A stretch of DNA of 64,000 nt, taken from positions 13,920,387-13,984,386 of the forward strand of contig JAEMBT020000006.1 in assembly GCA_018873245.2 (NCBI GenBank). The letters run 5' to 3'. The translations under genes and the position numbers were made by a program. A model generated the notes under the pieces. The model was not told the DNA's origin. It worked only from the letters and a program-made list of their open reading frames with translations, and made no database searches. This DNA is from Archegozetes longisetosus. Lineage: Eukaryota; Arthropoda; Arachnida; Sarcoptiformes; Trhypochthoniidae. Below, one piece after another: positions 14,701 through 25,700 of this stretch (positions within the stretch are counted from its first letter, which is position 1; the number at the start of each line of letters is the position of its first letter).

Positions 14701-15443
14701 TCCTCACGATATCATTAATGACCACTAGTGTTGACTTGCTGTGTGATTGATTAATAGTGACTAACTTTTGGAATTAAATATGCAATACCAGAGACCAATG
14801 TTTTATTAGGGATCTATTTGGCTAATAAATTAGAATTAATAACTATTTATGCTGTATATTAATGATTGCACGCGTTGTTTCAATGATTTATTATTACAAG
14901 AAAACATTGTCTTTATCTCCCAATAGAATCTGAATAACAAACTAAACACACAGTGACTTACCAGCTCTCACTTGACAGTCGCGGCTGCGAATAGTTCCAA
15001 AACTATTGCTAGCAATGCATCGGTAAATCTAAACAAATTTTGAAAAGTGTAGAAATACTGAATCAAATAAATTAAATATTTATAAATCTAAATGCAATGT
15101 AAATCAAAAGAAAAGAAAAAAGAATAGAACTAAAAGCAAAGACATACAGTCGAATGAATATCCTGACGATATTGAGCCGATGGGAAGGGGGGAAAAACGA
15201 GTTCACCGTTTGAGCGAACATATCGAAGACTATTGACATCAATAACCTGCGATCCATCAGCTAATACCCAACTGATCCGCACTGACGGGAATCCGTGTGC
15301 CGAACAACCAATCACTGCACCGCTAGTGTTGCTGAAGTGAATCTTGCTTGGAGGTTCTTGAATAAATATTGGACCGTTTTGCTGCTGTTGATGATGAATT
15401 TGGTGTAACTCACGATGTACTGCTTCAACGTAATTTCCAATGC
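360..15443 (-). CDS. Dscam: Dscam-like immunoglobulin cell-adhesion receptor, N-terminal part (Ig1-Ig5)
   Basis: Seven exons, read from high to low coordinate: 15443-15148, 15028-14962, 9062-8901, 3025-2876, 2312-2198, 1533-1127 and 664-360. Each has GT/AG borders and compatible phases, and together they give 500 complete codons with no stop. The product has five consecutive Ig domains with the Cys and Trp core residues of the Dscam family and its stock phrases, such as ADGS in Ig1, DEFVIRENTAV in Ig2, WLKD in Ig4 and YVNITSTRV in Ig5. Dscam proteins are neuronal and immune cell-surface receptors that act in self-recognition and axon guidance. The family has about ten Ig and six fibronectin III domains, so most of the protein lies beyond coordinate 1. 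The signal-peptide exon is missing: the first exon seen starts in phase 1. Chelicerates carry several Dscam paralogues, so orthology to insect Dscam1 is not established. Confidence 0.9.
665..1126. other. Intron between the Ig3-Ig4 exon and the Ig4-Ig5 exon
   Basis: 462 bp of AT-rich intron. It contains an (AT)n run at 929-948 flanked by further AC/AT-rich sequence up to about 985. No coding signal is seen. Confidence 0.6.
929..948. repeat. (AT)10 microsatellite
   Basis: Uninterrupted AT dinucleotide run inside a Dscam intron, followed by an imperfect CATATA/ACACAT stretch. Confidence 0.9.
1127..1533 (-). CDS. Dscam: Dscam-like exon: second half of Ig3 and first part of Ig4
   Basis: The acceptor CCCTTAG precedes 1533 and the donor GTATGT lies at 1121-1126. 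The exon is 407 bp, entered in phase 2 and left in phase 1. It encodes RWYKEED (core Trp of Ig3), DGTLIINQV, then GKWVCVANNSLGEE with the second Ig3 cysteine. Ig4 starts with VHIEPQRLEV, followed by ATFNCSVRG (first cysteine), VIWLKDAMP (core Trp) and LHIRSVIREDAG. The longer open frame upstream (to about 1565) is intron read-through: the splice site fixes the start at R-W-Y-K. A plus-strand open frame at 1207-1446 is a shadow. Confidence 0.9.
1534..2197. other. Intron within Ig3 of the Dscam-like gene
   Basis: 664 bp of AT-rich intron splitting the Ig3 domain. No repeat or second Ig3 half-exon is recognised in it. Confidence 0.55.
2198..2312 (-). CDS. Dscam: Dscam-like exon: first half of Ig3
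   Basis: Short 115 bp exon, too small to stand out as an open frame. It is bounded by the acceptor TATTGTTACAG (minus strand) and the donor AG/GTTAGC. Entered in phase 1 it reads EPHGSIAPRIWSH, the opening of Dscam Ig3 (compare the E-P-x-G-S-x-A-P-R pattern of insect Dscam). It continues with ELPCVAQSWPPPKY, giving the first cysteine, and leaves in phase 2 so that the next exon continues RWYK. In insects the second half of Ig3 comes from an alternative exon 6 array; here one copy of each half is seen. Confidence 0.85.
2313..2875. other. Intron between Ig2 and Ig3 exons
   Basis: 563 bp of AT-rich intron. Nothing recognisable is seen. Confidence 0.55.
2876..3025 (-). CDS. Dscam: Dscam-like exon: second half of Ig2
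   Basis: 150 bp exon between the acceptor GTACTATAG and the donor G/GTAATG (minus strand). It reads GFGRYIILGSGELQIRN, then GSYRCQTRHQLTNEV with the second Ig2 cysteine, and ends SSIAGRLIVT. This is the counterpart of the hypervariable exon 4 cluster of insect Dscam1 (pattern S-G-E-L-x-I-R-N ... Y-x-C-x-T-x-H-x-L-T). Only this copy is visible: I found no sister copies in the 5.9 kb upstream intron. Open sequence on either side is intron. Confidence 0.88.
3026..8900. other. 5.9 kb intron between the two Ig2 half-exons
   Basis: AT-rich intron occupying the place where insect Dscam1 carries its alternative exon 4 array. Reading both strands I found no second SGELxIRN-type exon. A less AT-rich island lies at about 4850-5040 and is discussed as a finding. 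The remainder shows no repeat or gene. Confidence 0.6.
8901..9062 (-). CDS. Dscam: Dscam-like exon: first half of Ig2
   Basis: 162 bp exon. The acceptor is TTATAACAG just above 9062 and the donor AAAG/GTGAGT below 8901. Entered in phase 1 it reads VVHQAYKIQVYDEFVIREN, then NTAVMRCQVPTFV (first Ig2 cysteine) and KIISWLKDD (core Trp). Choosing the nearer CAG at about 9052 instead would shift the frame into a stop, which fixes the acceptor. It leaves in phase 1, matching the next exon at 3025. Confidence 0.9.
9063..14961. other. 5.9 kb intron between Ig1 and Ig2 exons
   Basis: AT-rich intron. It contains a (GA)n microsatellite at 11712-11765. No exon-like or repeat-family sequence is recognised elsewhere. 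Confidence 0.55.
11712..11765. repeat. (GA)27 microsatellite
   Basis: Perfect 54 bp GA run in a Dscam intron. Confidence 0.95.
14962..15028 (-). CDS. Dscam: Dscam-like exon: end of Ig1
   Basis: 67 bp mini-exon, acceptor GTTTAG and donor G/GTAAGT. It encodes IYRCIASNSFGTIRSRDC plus QVRA. It supplies the second cysteine of Ig1 and the family pattern Y-x-C-x-A-x-N-x-F-G-x-I-x-S-R-D. It is entered in phase 0 and left in phase 1. The intron to the upstream exon is only 119 bp. Confidence 0.88.
15148..15443 (-). CDS. Dscam: Dscam-like exon: N-terminal tail and most of Ig1
   Basis: 296 bp exon with acceptor TTTGTAG and donor ACT/GTATGT. Entered in phase 1, it starts GIGNYVEAV and has a short His/Gln-rich stretch ending QQQQNGP, just after where a signal peptide should end. 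Ig1 follows: FIQEPPSKIHFSNT, VIGCSAHGFP (first cysteine), ISWVLADGS (core Trp), NGELVFPPF and YRQDIHST. The match to the start of mature Dscam is strong. The exon carries no start codon of its own; the methionine at 15315 is internal to Ig1. Confidence 0.9.
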
Positions 15444-18400
15444 CTACAAATAGAACATAGCAAACATGGACTTAAAATGCACTGAATAAGTAGCAGAACC
15501 TTAAGCTAATTACAAACTCTTTGCTATGTTTTTGATGTATAACTAATTAATTATATTAAAAACATGACAAACTTTGTTAGAGGTCTAGAGAAAACAAGAC
15601 TATTCTCTAATAGTGTTATACACGAGATCTCCTAAAATAAATATTTTGCAGAAACAAATTCTGCGAATCGTATTAACATTAAGGAGAAACTGGATAATTA
15701 AGTCTAATTGAAATTAGGGCCTGAAAATTTGTGCTTGCATTGATTTATAAGACTTGAAGGGATTTCTGAATATATTTTTCAACATAAATCCTTTGAGAAT
15801 TGGTATAAAACTAAGCTTTCTCTATTCTGTTTTGGCAGAGAAGACAAGCTCTGATAAAAGTCGTTTATTATTAACATGAGTTAAACAATCATACAACTAA
15901 TACATTATACTCTTTAATACTCTATTAAAGCAGTTTTCAAATATTTCTCATTTCATAATAAAGACTTTACTAGTTTTATCTAATCTAATGCTTAAATTTT
16001 GAAAACTTTTGTCTCCCTTAAGCTATTCAAAACTCGTGTAACATTTTGTTATTTCTGTTTTCAGTGATATTGTCTTTAATGATTGCATTCCTTTATGATT
16101 CTCATTTCATTTTTGATATCAAATTTTAGCCTAAAAAGTTCTTTTATTTCTATTGAACCAATTCAAAGAATAAGAACATTCATTGAAAATTCAATTTAAC
16201 CTGAAAATTTATCATAATATTTGATTTATATTATAATTTTGATACACTCTATAATTCCGTATATTTGCATATTTAGCAATACAAATATATTGATCGCATT
16301 TACAATAGGTCTGATATAAGTCGTAAACTATAATAATGCATTAAAAACATTATTCGATACTCTGAACTATTTATGAGAAGCTCACTTAAAATTTGATTGC
16401 AGGCAATTTCATGGCTAACCAATAATTGGAAAAGATAACCATTTATTGAATTCATTAGCTCGGATTACTTTGAATATAATGACTGGCACTTAGTGGCACA
16501 GAAAAGCATTCACTATTGATTCTATATAATCAAAAGACTGTAATTATTCGATTATTTCAAGATAATCAACTTAAATGAAGGCTTAGAGACAGTTCAAACA
16601 TTTGAAACCTGTATGCAATTGATAATCTTCTGCATTGATAAATGAGCATCCCACAAAGTATCGAAGTAAAGTAATTATTATCAGTTATCAAACACTATAT
16701 CTGGAAATTAGCTCGAAATATAACATGAAAAGCATTGAACATCAAAATTAATACTTTCTGTGTGATGGCATCTAAAAAAATCTTTAGCTGATATCGAATA
16801 TAGTTAGGGTTCATCGGTCTGCGAAAAGAATCAGAATCTCATCCATCTCACAAAGTGGATAATAAGACGATCCATCTTTAAAATAACATGAACTTTTGCG
16901 CACTTATTATTCCTTCTTTGATAGATCTGATACCAAAAAAAAGCTCAGAAGAAAAGAAACGCTGTGCATATATTGGTATCTATTACTTATTCATTGAAAA
17001 GCAAATCAATTGAATTAGATCTGCATTCATTGCAATGGAGACAAAATATTGCTGGGAAGTGTCTTTGCAGGAAATCAAACCATGAACTAAACTTTTGCTT
17101 TCAGTACAGCCACTTAAGAAAAAGTAAACTTAAAACTAGAAAACTTTAAGAATAAACTTCAAGCTTTTCATAGATTTTCATTCATACAAAACACTAAAAT
17201 CAAGTTGCAGTCAGTATGAAAAATTCATATTTTTATATACAACCACAAAAGAAAAAAATGTCTTGAAGCTGATTATATTTCTAAGAACTTAATTGACTGG
17301 GGTCTACTGAACTTGGCATAAAGTAACACCTAATATAAAATCAATTACAACACTGTTCTTACTCATTAAAAAACAATTAATAAATAGCCGAGAAAATTGA
17401 CATAAGAATCTAATTTAAAAGGACAGATAGTTTTTCGACATTTTTTTGATGATGACTGTACAACTGTTCTCATCAAATACCACAAAAGCAAAACATGCCA
17501 TTACATCGATTGACATGGGATCAAATGCGGCATGTAATCCCATCAAGGCATGAGCCCACAAATTAGCTCAGTTTCCATCGAGTTTCCTCATCTAAGTTTT
17601 TTCTCCTTTTATAAACGAATGGCCACACAGGATAGAGGAACCACTGAAGCGTCTCATCTTTAATAGTATCAACAGCAGAGATGATTAGACATGTAGAAAC
17701 AATAGGAGCACTATATAAGCATCTTCTCGTAAGTTAACTCAGTTTTAGATTGGTTCGCGAGCAAATACTAAATTTTCCTATAACCAGTTTAGTAATAATT
17801 CATGTTTGTAGGCAAAAACAAACTAATTTTTTAATACAAAATATTTATGAGATCTCCGAGTTTTTTAGTCTTTGATCAAAAGATCAATAAGTTGAAAAGT
17901 TGTAAACATACATTTAATAAGGAGAGTTTATAAAGTAAGATATGTACCTAAATATGTATTTAGTTTCAATGTTCTAATATCTGTTACAATAAAAGTTTTA
18001 CAATAAGAGTCTGTCATTGTTTGATATGTCAAAAATGGATCAAAGGTTTTCTTTCAATCTAGTAATAGCGCGCTATCAGACTTACATATAGAAAAAATCT
18101 TATAAGAAGTCCACTTTATGTTATCTTAAAACTATCTTTTTCTTTCTAGAGCTTACTGTACAACATATTGCGAACGATTTTTTGAGTATCGGGTTAAAAG
18201 ACTTTGTTTCTTTTGAAAATACTGAACAAAGTATTAAAATTAATTTCTTTAAAGAGAAAAGCATCGTATTTCAAGTAAGAAAATAACATAATTTTATTGA
18301 AGACAGAATCGAAATATTGTTTGCAATTTAGTGGGATGTGTTTCATGAGATATTCGCTCAAGTTTTTTGATGGATCGGTAAAGTATGAAAATTATTTACC

Positions 18401-18618
18401 CTAATAATAAGATAGTCCGATATTACATTTATAATAAAAGCAGTGGTCATTTAATATAGAAAATAATAAATCAATATCTGCATAGTATTTAATACTCTGC
18501 GGGGGATCAATGTTATTAAATGCGATTTTTGCTGTCAATGTATAACTAAATGCAGTTTAATACACGATTGTAAGCACGTATCACACATTTATATATACAC
18601 TTGCGAATGATCCAAAAA

Positions 18619-18664
<46 letters not shown>
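18619..18664. repeat. (ACT)15 microsatellite
   Basis: Perfect trinucleotide run of about 46 bp. Confidence 0.95.
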
Positions 18665-18665
<1 letters not shown>

Positions 18666-19674
18666 AGTAATGATAAGCTAAGGCCTGGAAGTATGAGAAC
18701 AACATTATGGAATAAATAATGGCTTTATATACATCAAAGTGCTTATATTCTCATATAGTATCACACCATATATACGAAAAGTGAGATATCTCAGACATTT
18801 TGCTTACATCCCTCGAGAATAATAACTTACTGCTAGTGATAAGGAGGATGAGGGCTGAATCATGTCTTAAGTTCAAGAAAATGCTCGCATTAAGTCCCGC
18901 ACATTCTATGCCTATGAGAAGATTGAGTCCTGTATTTTGAGTCAGTCTTAGAGGACATTGCTTTTACTTGTCAATTGAATTCAACATACAGTAATATAAT
19001 TGAATGTCAATACATGTACTTTTTTCGTATCCCCATTGGATTTCATATTCGGACTCTCTTTCTGTTGAGACTTTGTTTCCCTAATAGAAGGCACTGAAGT
19101 TTGTGAGAAATCCTTTGACACGTTAAGAGCAAAGAAGATAAGTAAATAGCTTTAGCTTGGGCTCAATTTGTTAATTAAAATTAATGTTTTGCAAACAGAT
19201 ATTCTTCATTTGCCTCCTTCAACTATCATAGGAGTGAACATTGTTTTCTCATACGACTAGTCATAGTGTTTATTAAAAGCTTTTACAATAACATTCATGT
19301 GTTTCTAGTAATGATACGAAAATTGCTTTATGTCATTATACTCTTGTACGTTGTATGACCAAAACGATTTTCATATAAATCATGCATAACCTCAACATGA
19401 GGGATGTAAAACAAATAAAGTTATTTCTAAAGTTGGTAAAACATTTGTTTTAGTAACGGCAAAAAAGCAAATTAATTTTTGATTAGCGTTTTATTTTTAC
19501 CAAATATAAAAAGGTAGCGACATATGAGATCGCACTTAAATGCAAATGAAAAATTCAAAGACAGAGAAAAACTACATATTACTAAATATTACTAATGATC
19601 TCTTTACGTGTTCACTCAACTGACTCACAAAAGCATAACTATGCAATCATTATGATTGAATTCAGCATTTTAGG

Positions 19675-19701
19675 CTCTCTCTCTCTCTCTCTCTCTCTCT
19701 C
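19675..19701. repeat. (CT)13 microsatellite
   Basis: Perfect 27 bp CT run followed by imperfect CT-rich sequence to about 19730. Confidence 0.9.
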
Positions 19702-22700
19702 ATCCTTTTCTCTCTTTCTGCTCTCTTCGCTTATCAGAGACATTAATTCGCTCTGTAAAAAAAATTCATATCTTCTTGAAGTGAAATATTTGGGTGATTG
19801 CAATAAAGGAATGCTAAAGCTTTATAAAAGCGAAGCAAATCATATCTGGGCTTTATATCTCTCACGAATGAAATAATGAAAAATTGTTCATCACTTATGT
19901 GTAGAACACATTGAGACCAGATTATCATAAACCTGTCTTAATGTGTATTGTTTCTAACACTAAACAAACCAAACGATAATTATCTTGGATACTTGGATAC
20001 AAATCTCATAATTAAAATGACAATAAAAAAGATTGGAAACAATTTTTTCTGCAGTTTTGAAGCAATCAATTCTAGAATTAAACGAATAATAGTAGGGTTT
20101 GCAGCGAATTATAACTATTAAAGAGAGTATTTTATCAAATGAGATGATTAAATGCAAAAATATTAAGTAAAAGGTGTGGCACGCGATATATAACTAAAAT
20201 ACATATGTTTACCACTAATATATTGATCCGAAATTCATATTTTTCATTATATTCGGACCGATTCCGTGTCTAAAACTTATTGAGCCTAACAATTTTTAAC
20301 TTAAATTCAATACAAGCCAAGCATATAATGAGACTACTATTAACATGTCAAGACATATATCAACCACAATATAACTGAAAGATACTGAAAAATAACCTTA
20401 TTTTTATCATACAAACTACTTATGATAATATAAACTTCTATTAGACAATGACATATAAGTTATAACTTTTATTAGGATTTCTATCAATATTAATTTATGT
20501 GAATCTTTTCCGATACTGAAATGACAAATGATTCTCAATATGAAAATCAATGGGAATTGTACTGACACTTCATTTTTACACAAAGCTATCAGACTAAAAG
20601 TTTTGCCTATTACCAGAAGTGGATTTACTGAATCAAAAATGCGGGCTAGTAGTAAGAAAGAAAGAACAATTGACTTACCAATAATAATTATAATTAAATG
20701 CCAACAATTGAGTGAATCAAAACTTATTAATAGCATTGTTACACAATTTTTGTTGTTCAATAGATATTAATGTGTTGTTCACTTTTAATTAAGTCTTCGA
20801 GCGGTAATGAAACACTTTTACTCGAGATGTCATTTTGTGGTTGGAATGATTGCTTTCGCTCTTTGCTATCTATCTCTTTCTCACTCTCTCTTCTTTTCAA
20901 GTTTTACCCTCAATGGTAACTATCATTAAAATAATGTACTCGTGCTTAACAACTGTTGCAATAATAGGGTAGTAGTAATAAAAAAGACAATTTTTTCACA
21001 CAATGCAAAACTAAATTTCTGGTTTCTTTTCTTCTTCATCACTATTTTTTCTGGTTGAAAGTGATGTTCAATTTGTTATTGTCAAATGAGAAGTTGCACT
21101 AGAAAGTACTTAACTATTCATTCAGATTTTAGTTGAATTTTTTATTCTCCGTCTCTTCAACAGAATCGGTTGGCATCAAAATAGATTGCAAGATATATAC
21201 TCTCAATGGATTAGTGTTGCCTCAAATAAGTTACTTTAATTTAAAGCCCACAAAAAGATTATGTTTACGCAATTGTGTTGATAAATGTTCTCACTTTAGA
21301 ATCATAGCTGCAAAAAAGAGAAGAGTACTCAAGTCGTAAATATAATACTTTATTTATTTTAATTTTATGGCGAAGAGATAAATAAATTAAATTGAAGGCG
21401 AGTATAATCAAAACTTTTATAGATGTTTACGGAACCAAGTATAAGACAATTGACTCCGAACTTGGATATATTGAACAAGTTTCTTATAAGTATCTCATTC
21501 TAGCTCGAACTAAAGTTTCAATTAATCTGATAATTAAACTGAAAGCAAGAATTGAAATTTGAACAAATTTTCATTGTTTGATGTCTGTTATGAGGAAAAT
21601 AACAAAAGTCTACTTGAATTTACTTTCTACTTTCATATAGGATAGTGATGAATAAATTATTAATAATTTCCTAACTTAACAATTATTAATAGTATGTTTT
21701 TGCGGGTATAGCATCTAAAAACATCCCAAACGCCCAACTTATTTATTATTAAAATTAATGAAAAATAGAGGACTATATCTGGAGGCATTAAAATAACCTT
21801 ATTTTTAATAAATAATAGATAGCAAAAAGTATATTCAGTAAAGAGCAGAATAATTGGACTCTGAAGCGAATATAGTACGTAAAAATAGTATGAAAAGAAG
21901 CAAATGTCCAGATATTTATTGAATATTATACATCTTTTATACTTACAGTTTTTCAAATGACAATCACTTATAACTTACTTGGCTATCTTTTCCGTCTTTG
22001 ACTGACTGGCTGTAACATGAAAAGTCCGAAGCAGTAACTGAAATGAGAATGTTTAAGAAAGAATCACGCTTTCACTTTTATATACCATAGACGAGAACCA
22101 TATAATGGGTATATGTAGAAGCAACTGGAGTAAAGCATGGGTTAACAATGAAAAAATACTACCATGCGTACTAAGGCAACGCACTTTTGGCTTTACAACA
22201 ATCTAAGCGATTGCCAAACAGATTCGCAGACACTATATTCCTTGATTCGCACCAAAGATAAACTTCAACTTACAAGTTAGGAGAACAGAAAAAATATTAA
22301 GTAAAAGTGAACACATATTTTACTTCCATTTTTGTGCTCTATTTGGCCCAAAGCAATAGCTCTTTGATGCTATGCAGTCACTTATTATTTGAAGTCTAAC
22401 TCTAGTTATACCTGATATGAGGATGAGATCCAGAGAAGAAATTAGTCGAAACGTAACTGAAAACATTTTTCTCTCTATGGAAAATATTTCATTAGGAAAT
22501 AGGGGAAAAATGAATCGCAATTTGTTTGATACCTACAGATTTATATGAAGGCAAGAAAATTGGAAAAATCGAAAATTCTTCATTCATGTAAAAATTGCTT
22601 TTGGCTTCTTCATCTAAACTGAATTAAATATTATAAGTTATATAACTGGTTAAATGGGACAAAAGCCTGATAGGACTGAGTAATAATTTTTTTCTTGCTT

Positions 22701-25700
22701 TGCAATATTTAGATATCATATTAATTTTAACGCTCGACTAGTTTGCAATCTCTGCAAGAAGCAGATGTCACATAAAGTAATGTTAGATTACTGGCTTTTT
22801 TCTATTTGATAATTTTCTTTATATAAACTGTTTTACTTGTGCTGATCTTTTTTCTTACGAACAAAAATCTCAGTTTCAATTCAAACTACACCAAAGAGAA
22901 AAGGGATCGACAGATGAAAAATAAATAAATAAACAAATCAGGAAAGAGAAAATATCCAGAAATTAATCGGATTGCAGCGAGGAATAGAAGCAAAAAATTA
23001 TATATGAGTTGTATTAAGAAATGTCAAAATCAATTATATGATGCAAAGCATGATACAATCTGCAGATATGTCTCGAGCCCTATTCAAGGCTTTTAATGAA
23101 ATTAATCGAAGGATAAGCTAAATGTCTGTAACTGACAATTTTGACACTCACCTAATATAAGTCTAACATGAGCGCAATATTAAAATCGACAAAACTTTGG
23201 ACAATGTAAATAAAAGTTTCTCACTTTTGGCATGACATAAGTTTTTCGTTGGTGTGACTTACAATGCTTATGGAATATTGACTGAGAGAAAGCTTTCAAA
23301 ACCAAAGTCAATACAATGGGCAGACTTGGCCAGTGCTATTCATACTCTTCATCCGTTGTTTTTATTCACCATAACTAACAAAGTTTTCGTCTCTTATACA
23401 TACGAGAAAAGTTGTGCAGAGAGAAAACAGTTTAGGCTATAGAGCTAAGGAAATTAATTGACTAAATAACACTTTCAGTGGATAAAAGTTGAAGAAAGTT
23501 TTCACGTGCACTCGTGTAAATATTGACTTAATGTATATTAGAGTGCGGTTAAAAAATGATGACAAAAGCAAATCAAATAAACGCTAGAATGAAGTTATTT
23601 GTAAAGTTTAATTAACTTTATTTATGGCTTGTCTTTTAACTGATTATGTTTGTTCAAAGTTCATCAACTATTGATTTTTAAACATTTATTTCAAAATTGA
23701 GTTTCTTTCAACGACAATAAACTCTAAATTACATAATTTAATGTTAGAGCTGGCAAATTGAAGCTAATCTTGGACTTTCGCTAAAATTGATAAGTATTGC
23801 ATCGATTGAACAAAGCCTAAAGTTCTCCTCTTTCGATGCGTTTTATGATTAAGTATACAATTTTCCAGTCGAGCGTATAGTGAAATGCACTCAACTTTTT
23901 AATAAGAATTGATCAGTTAATTTTAAGCAAGTTTAAAATATCACTTTGCAAAATGAAATAATCTTTAAAATGATTCAGCTTTCACTGAAATCGACAGAAC
24001 TCGTTGGTTACTCCCTATGAATTAGCTATAAATAAAACAGAACTTTTAAATTTGAATCTAAATTCTTATGCCGCTTAAAATTGGTTTAGATTGAAATCAA
24101 TCTATCAAATTTAAGTCACGTAAAAAGAATGTACTTTTTAATTTTTCCTCTCAAAGTTTCATACGATTTGATATAAATTGAAAAGAATTGATTTTCTACA
24201 TTTAAAAAGATATTTGAAACACACGCAAGCAATAAAATGATTTAACTTCGAATTTACCTTATGTTCGAGTAAATTTTCTCATCTCCATATACTTTTGAAA
24301 ATTTATTCTACAGTTCAATAAGTAACTGAACTTATTTTTCGAAACAGTTATGGTAATTTTTTTATTTCAGCTATATTCTTGCATTTTGATTGACCTGCAA
24401 AAGAAAAGCCATTAATCTACCAAACCTAAAAGAAATAATGTTTATATTTTGATCCTTACCATGGTTCTCATCAAATATCGAAGTATGAAAGACCGCAAAC
24501 ATAACACTTTAACCTCAGATGTCCTGCAGATATTCATCACAAGCGCAACACCACAGCGTTCATGCATTCGAGTGCTTACTATAATTATTTATATTTGCTA
24601 TTTATTATTATGACAGACCATATTTACAATAGAAGCTGACGGATGAAGAAACAACTCATCTGCTCAAGTGTTCACATCTCATGACAAACGTAATGCATTC
24701 CAACGAATGAGTCATGGATGCAGTTATGCATAAACATTATTATCAAATAATATATCATTTCAAATTTTATGTAATTATCATTTATAATAATAATCAAACA
24801 TTTTCAAACATTATTTAAGGTGTGTTTTATTAAAAGTTTCGTTGAAAATACTGTAAATCGTAAATTTATTCTTTGGTATCTCAATTAATTATTTAAATTA
24901 GAAACTCCTTCTTATGTCACAGTATGTGCTCATCTTGGTAATCGTTTTTATGTCTATGCATAAAAAATATATCAATCATAGGGAATCGATTATTAAGCAA
25001 AATATATTTATCAAGTCCGGGATTGAGTATGACTAGAGATGAACAATTATGCTAGGAGCATAAAAATAGCATAATTATGCTTCATTTACCATGACAGCTT
25101 TTAGTTTTGAAGAGAAGATTTCACAGATAAGCATAAAATTTCGAAATGTGAGTCTAGAATACATCCCTTAGTATGGCTTAGAAGTTTTGGATATACTCAT
25201 AAACCTACTCATGATCGTATCTGAATATATCTGAATAAAAGTTGAAGCTACTTCTAGTAATCCAGTCACTCTGATGTGAAAGTATTTGATATTAAATATT
25301 TTCAATTTATAAGTTTGGCATTCTTGAAGCGGAATTCAATTTATGCAGAAAGACTATCTCTTCATTTCTAGTGCTCATATTTAACAACTAGAACTTATCA
25401 TAAATTGAACTGAATATTTAGTGTTTCGTGTAATTTAAAATTTAATGCTAATTGTGTGTGTTCTCTGAATTTCTCTAACTTTGATTACATAAAAATACAC
25501 ATTAAAGCAGAAAATGATCAATCATTTTAATCTAAACTATACAAAAGAGAGTAAAACTGTATGAAATAAGTTTAATTAAATAATGCAAATTTGCTTCTGA
25601 TTTAATGTCGGTTTTTTCAATTAGCAAATCTATAAATAAAATATCAGTAATAAAATACCACATATAAAGTGAAGTGTGAATTAGAGCACAACAAAAATGA

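Noticed and set aside
20416-20760. 114-codon minus-strand hydrophobic open frame
   Set aside because: Composition is what AT-rich DNA produces by chance (Ile, Leu, Phe, Lys, Asn); no family motif, promoter or splice support.
24470-24540. Possible Dscam first exon (minus strand, ATG ... G/GTAAGG)
   Set aside because: Phase fits, but the short peptide is not a signal peptide and there is no independent support, so I left the first exon unassigned.
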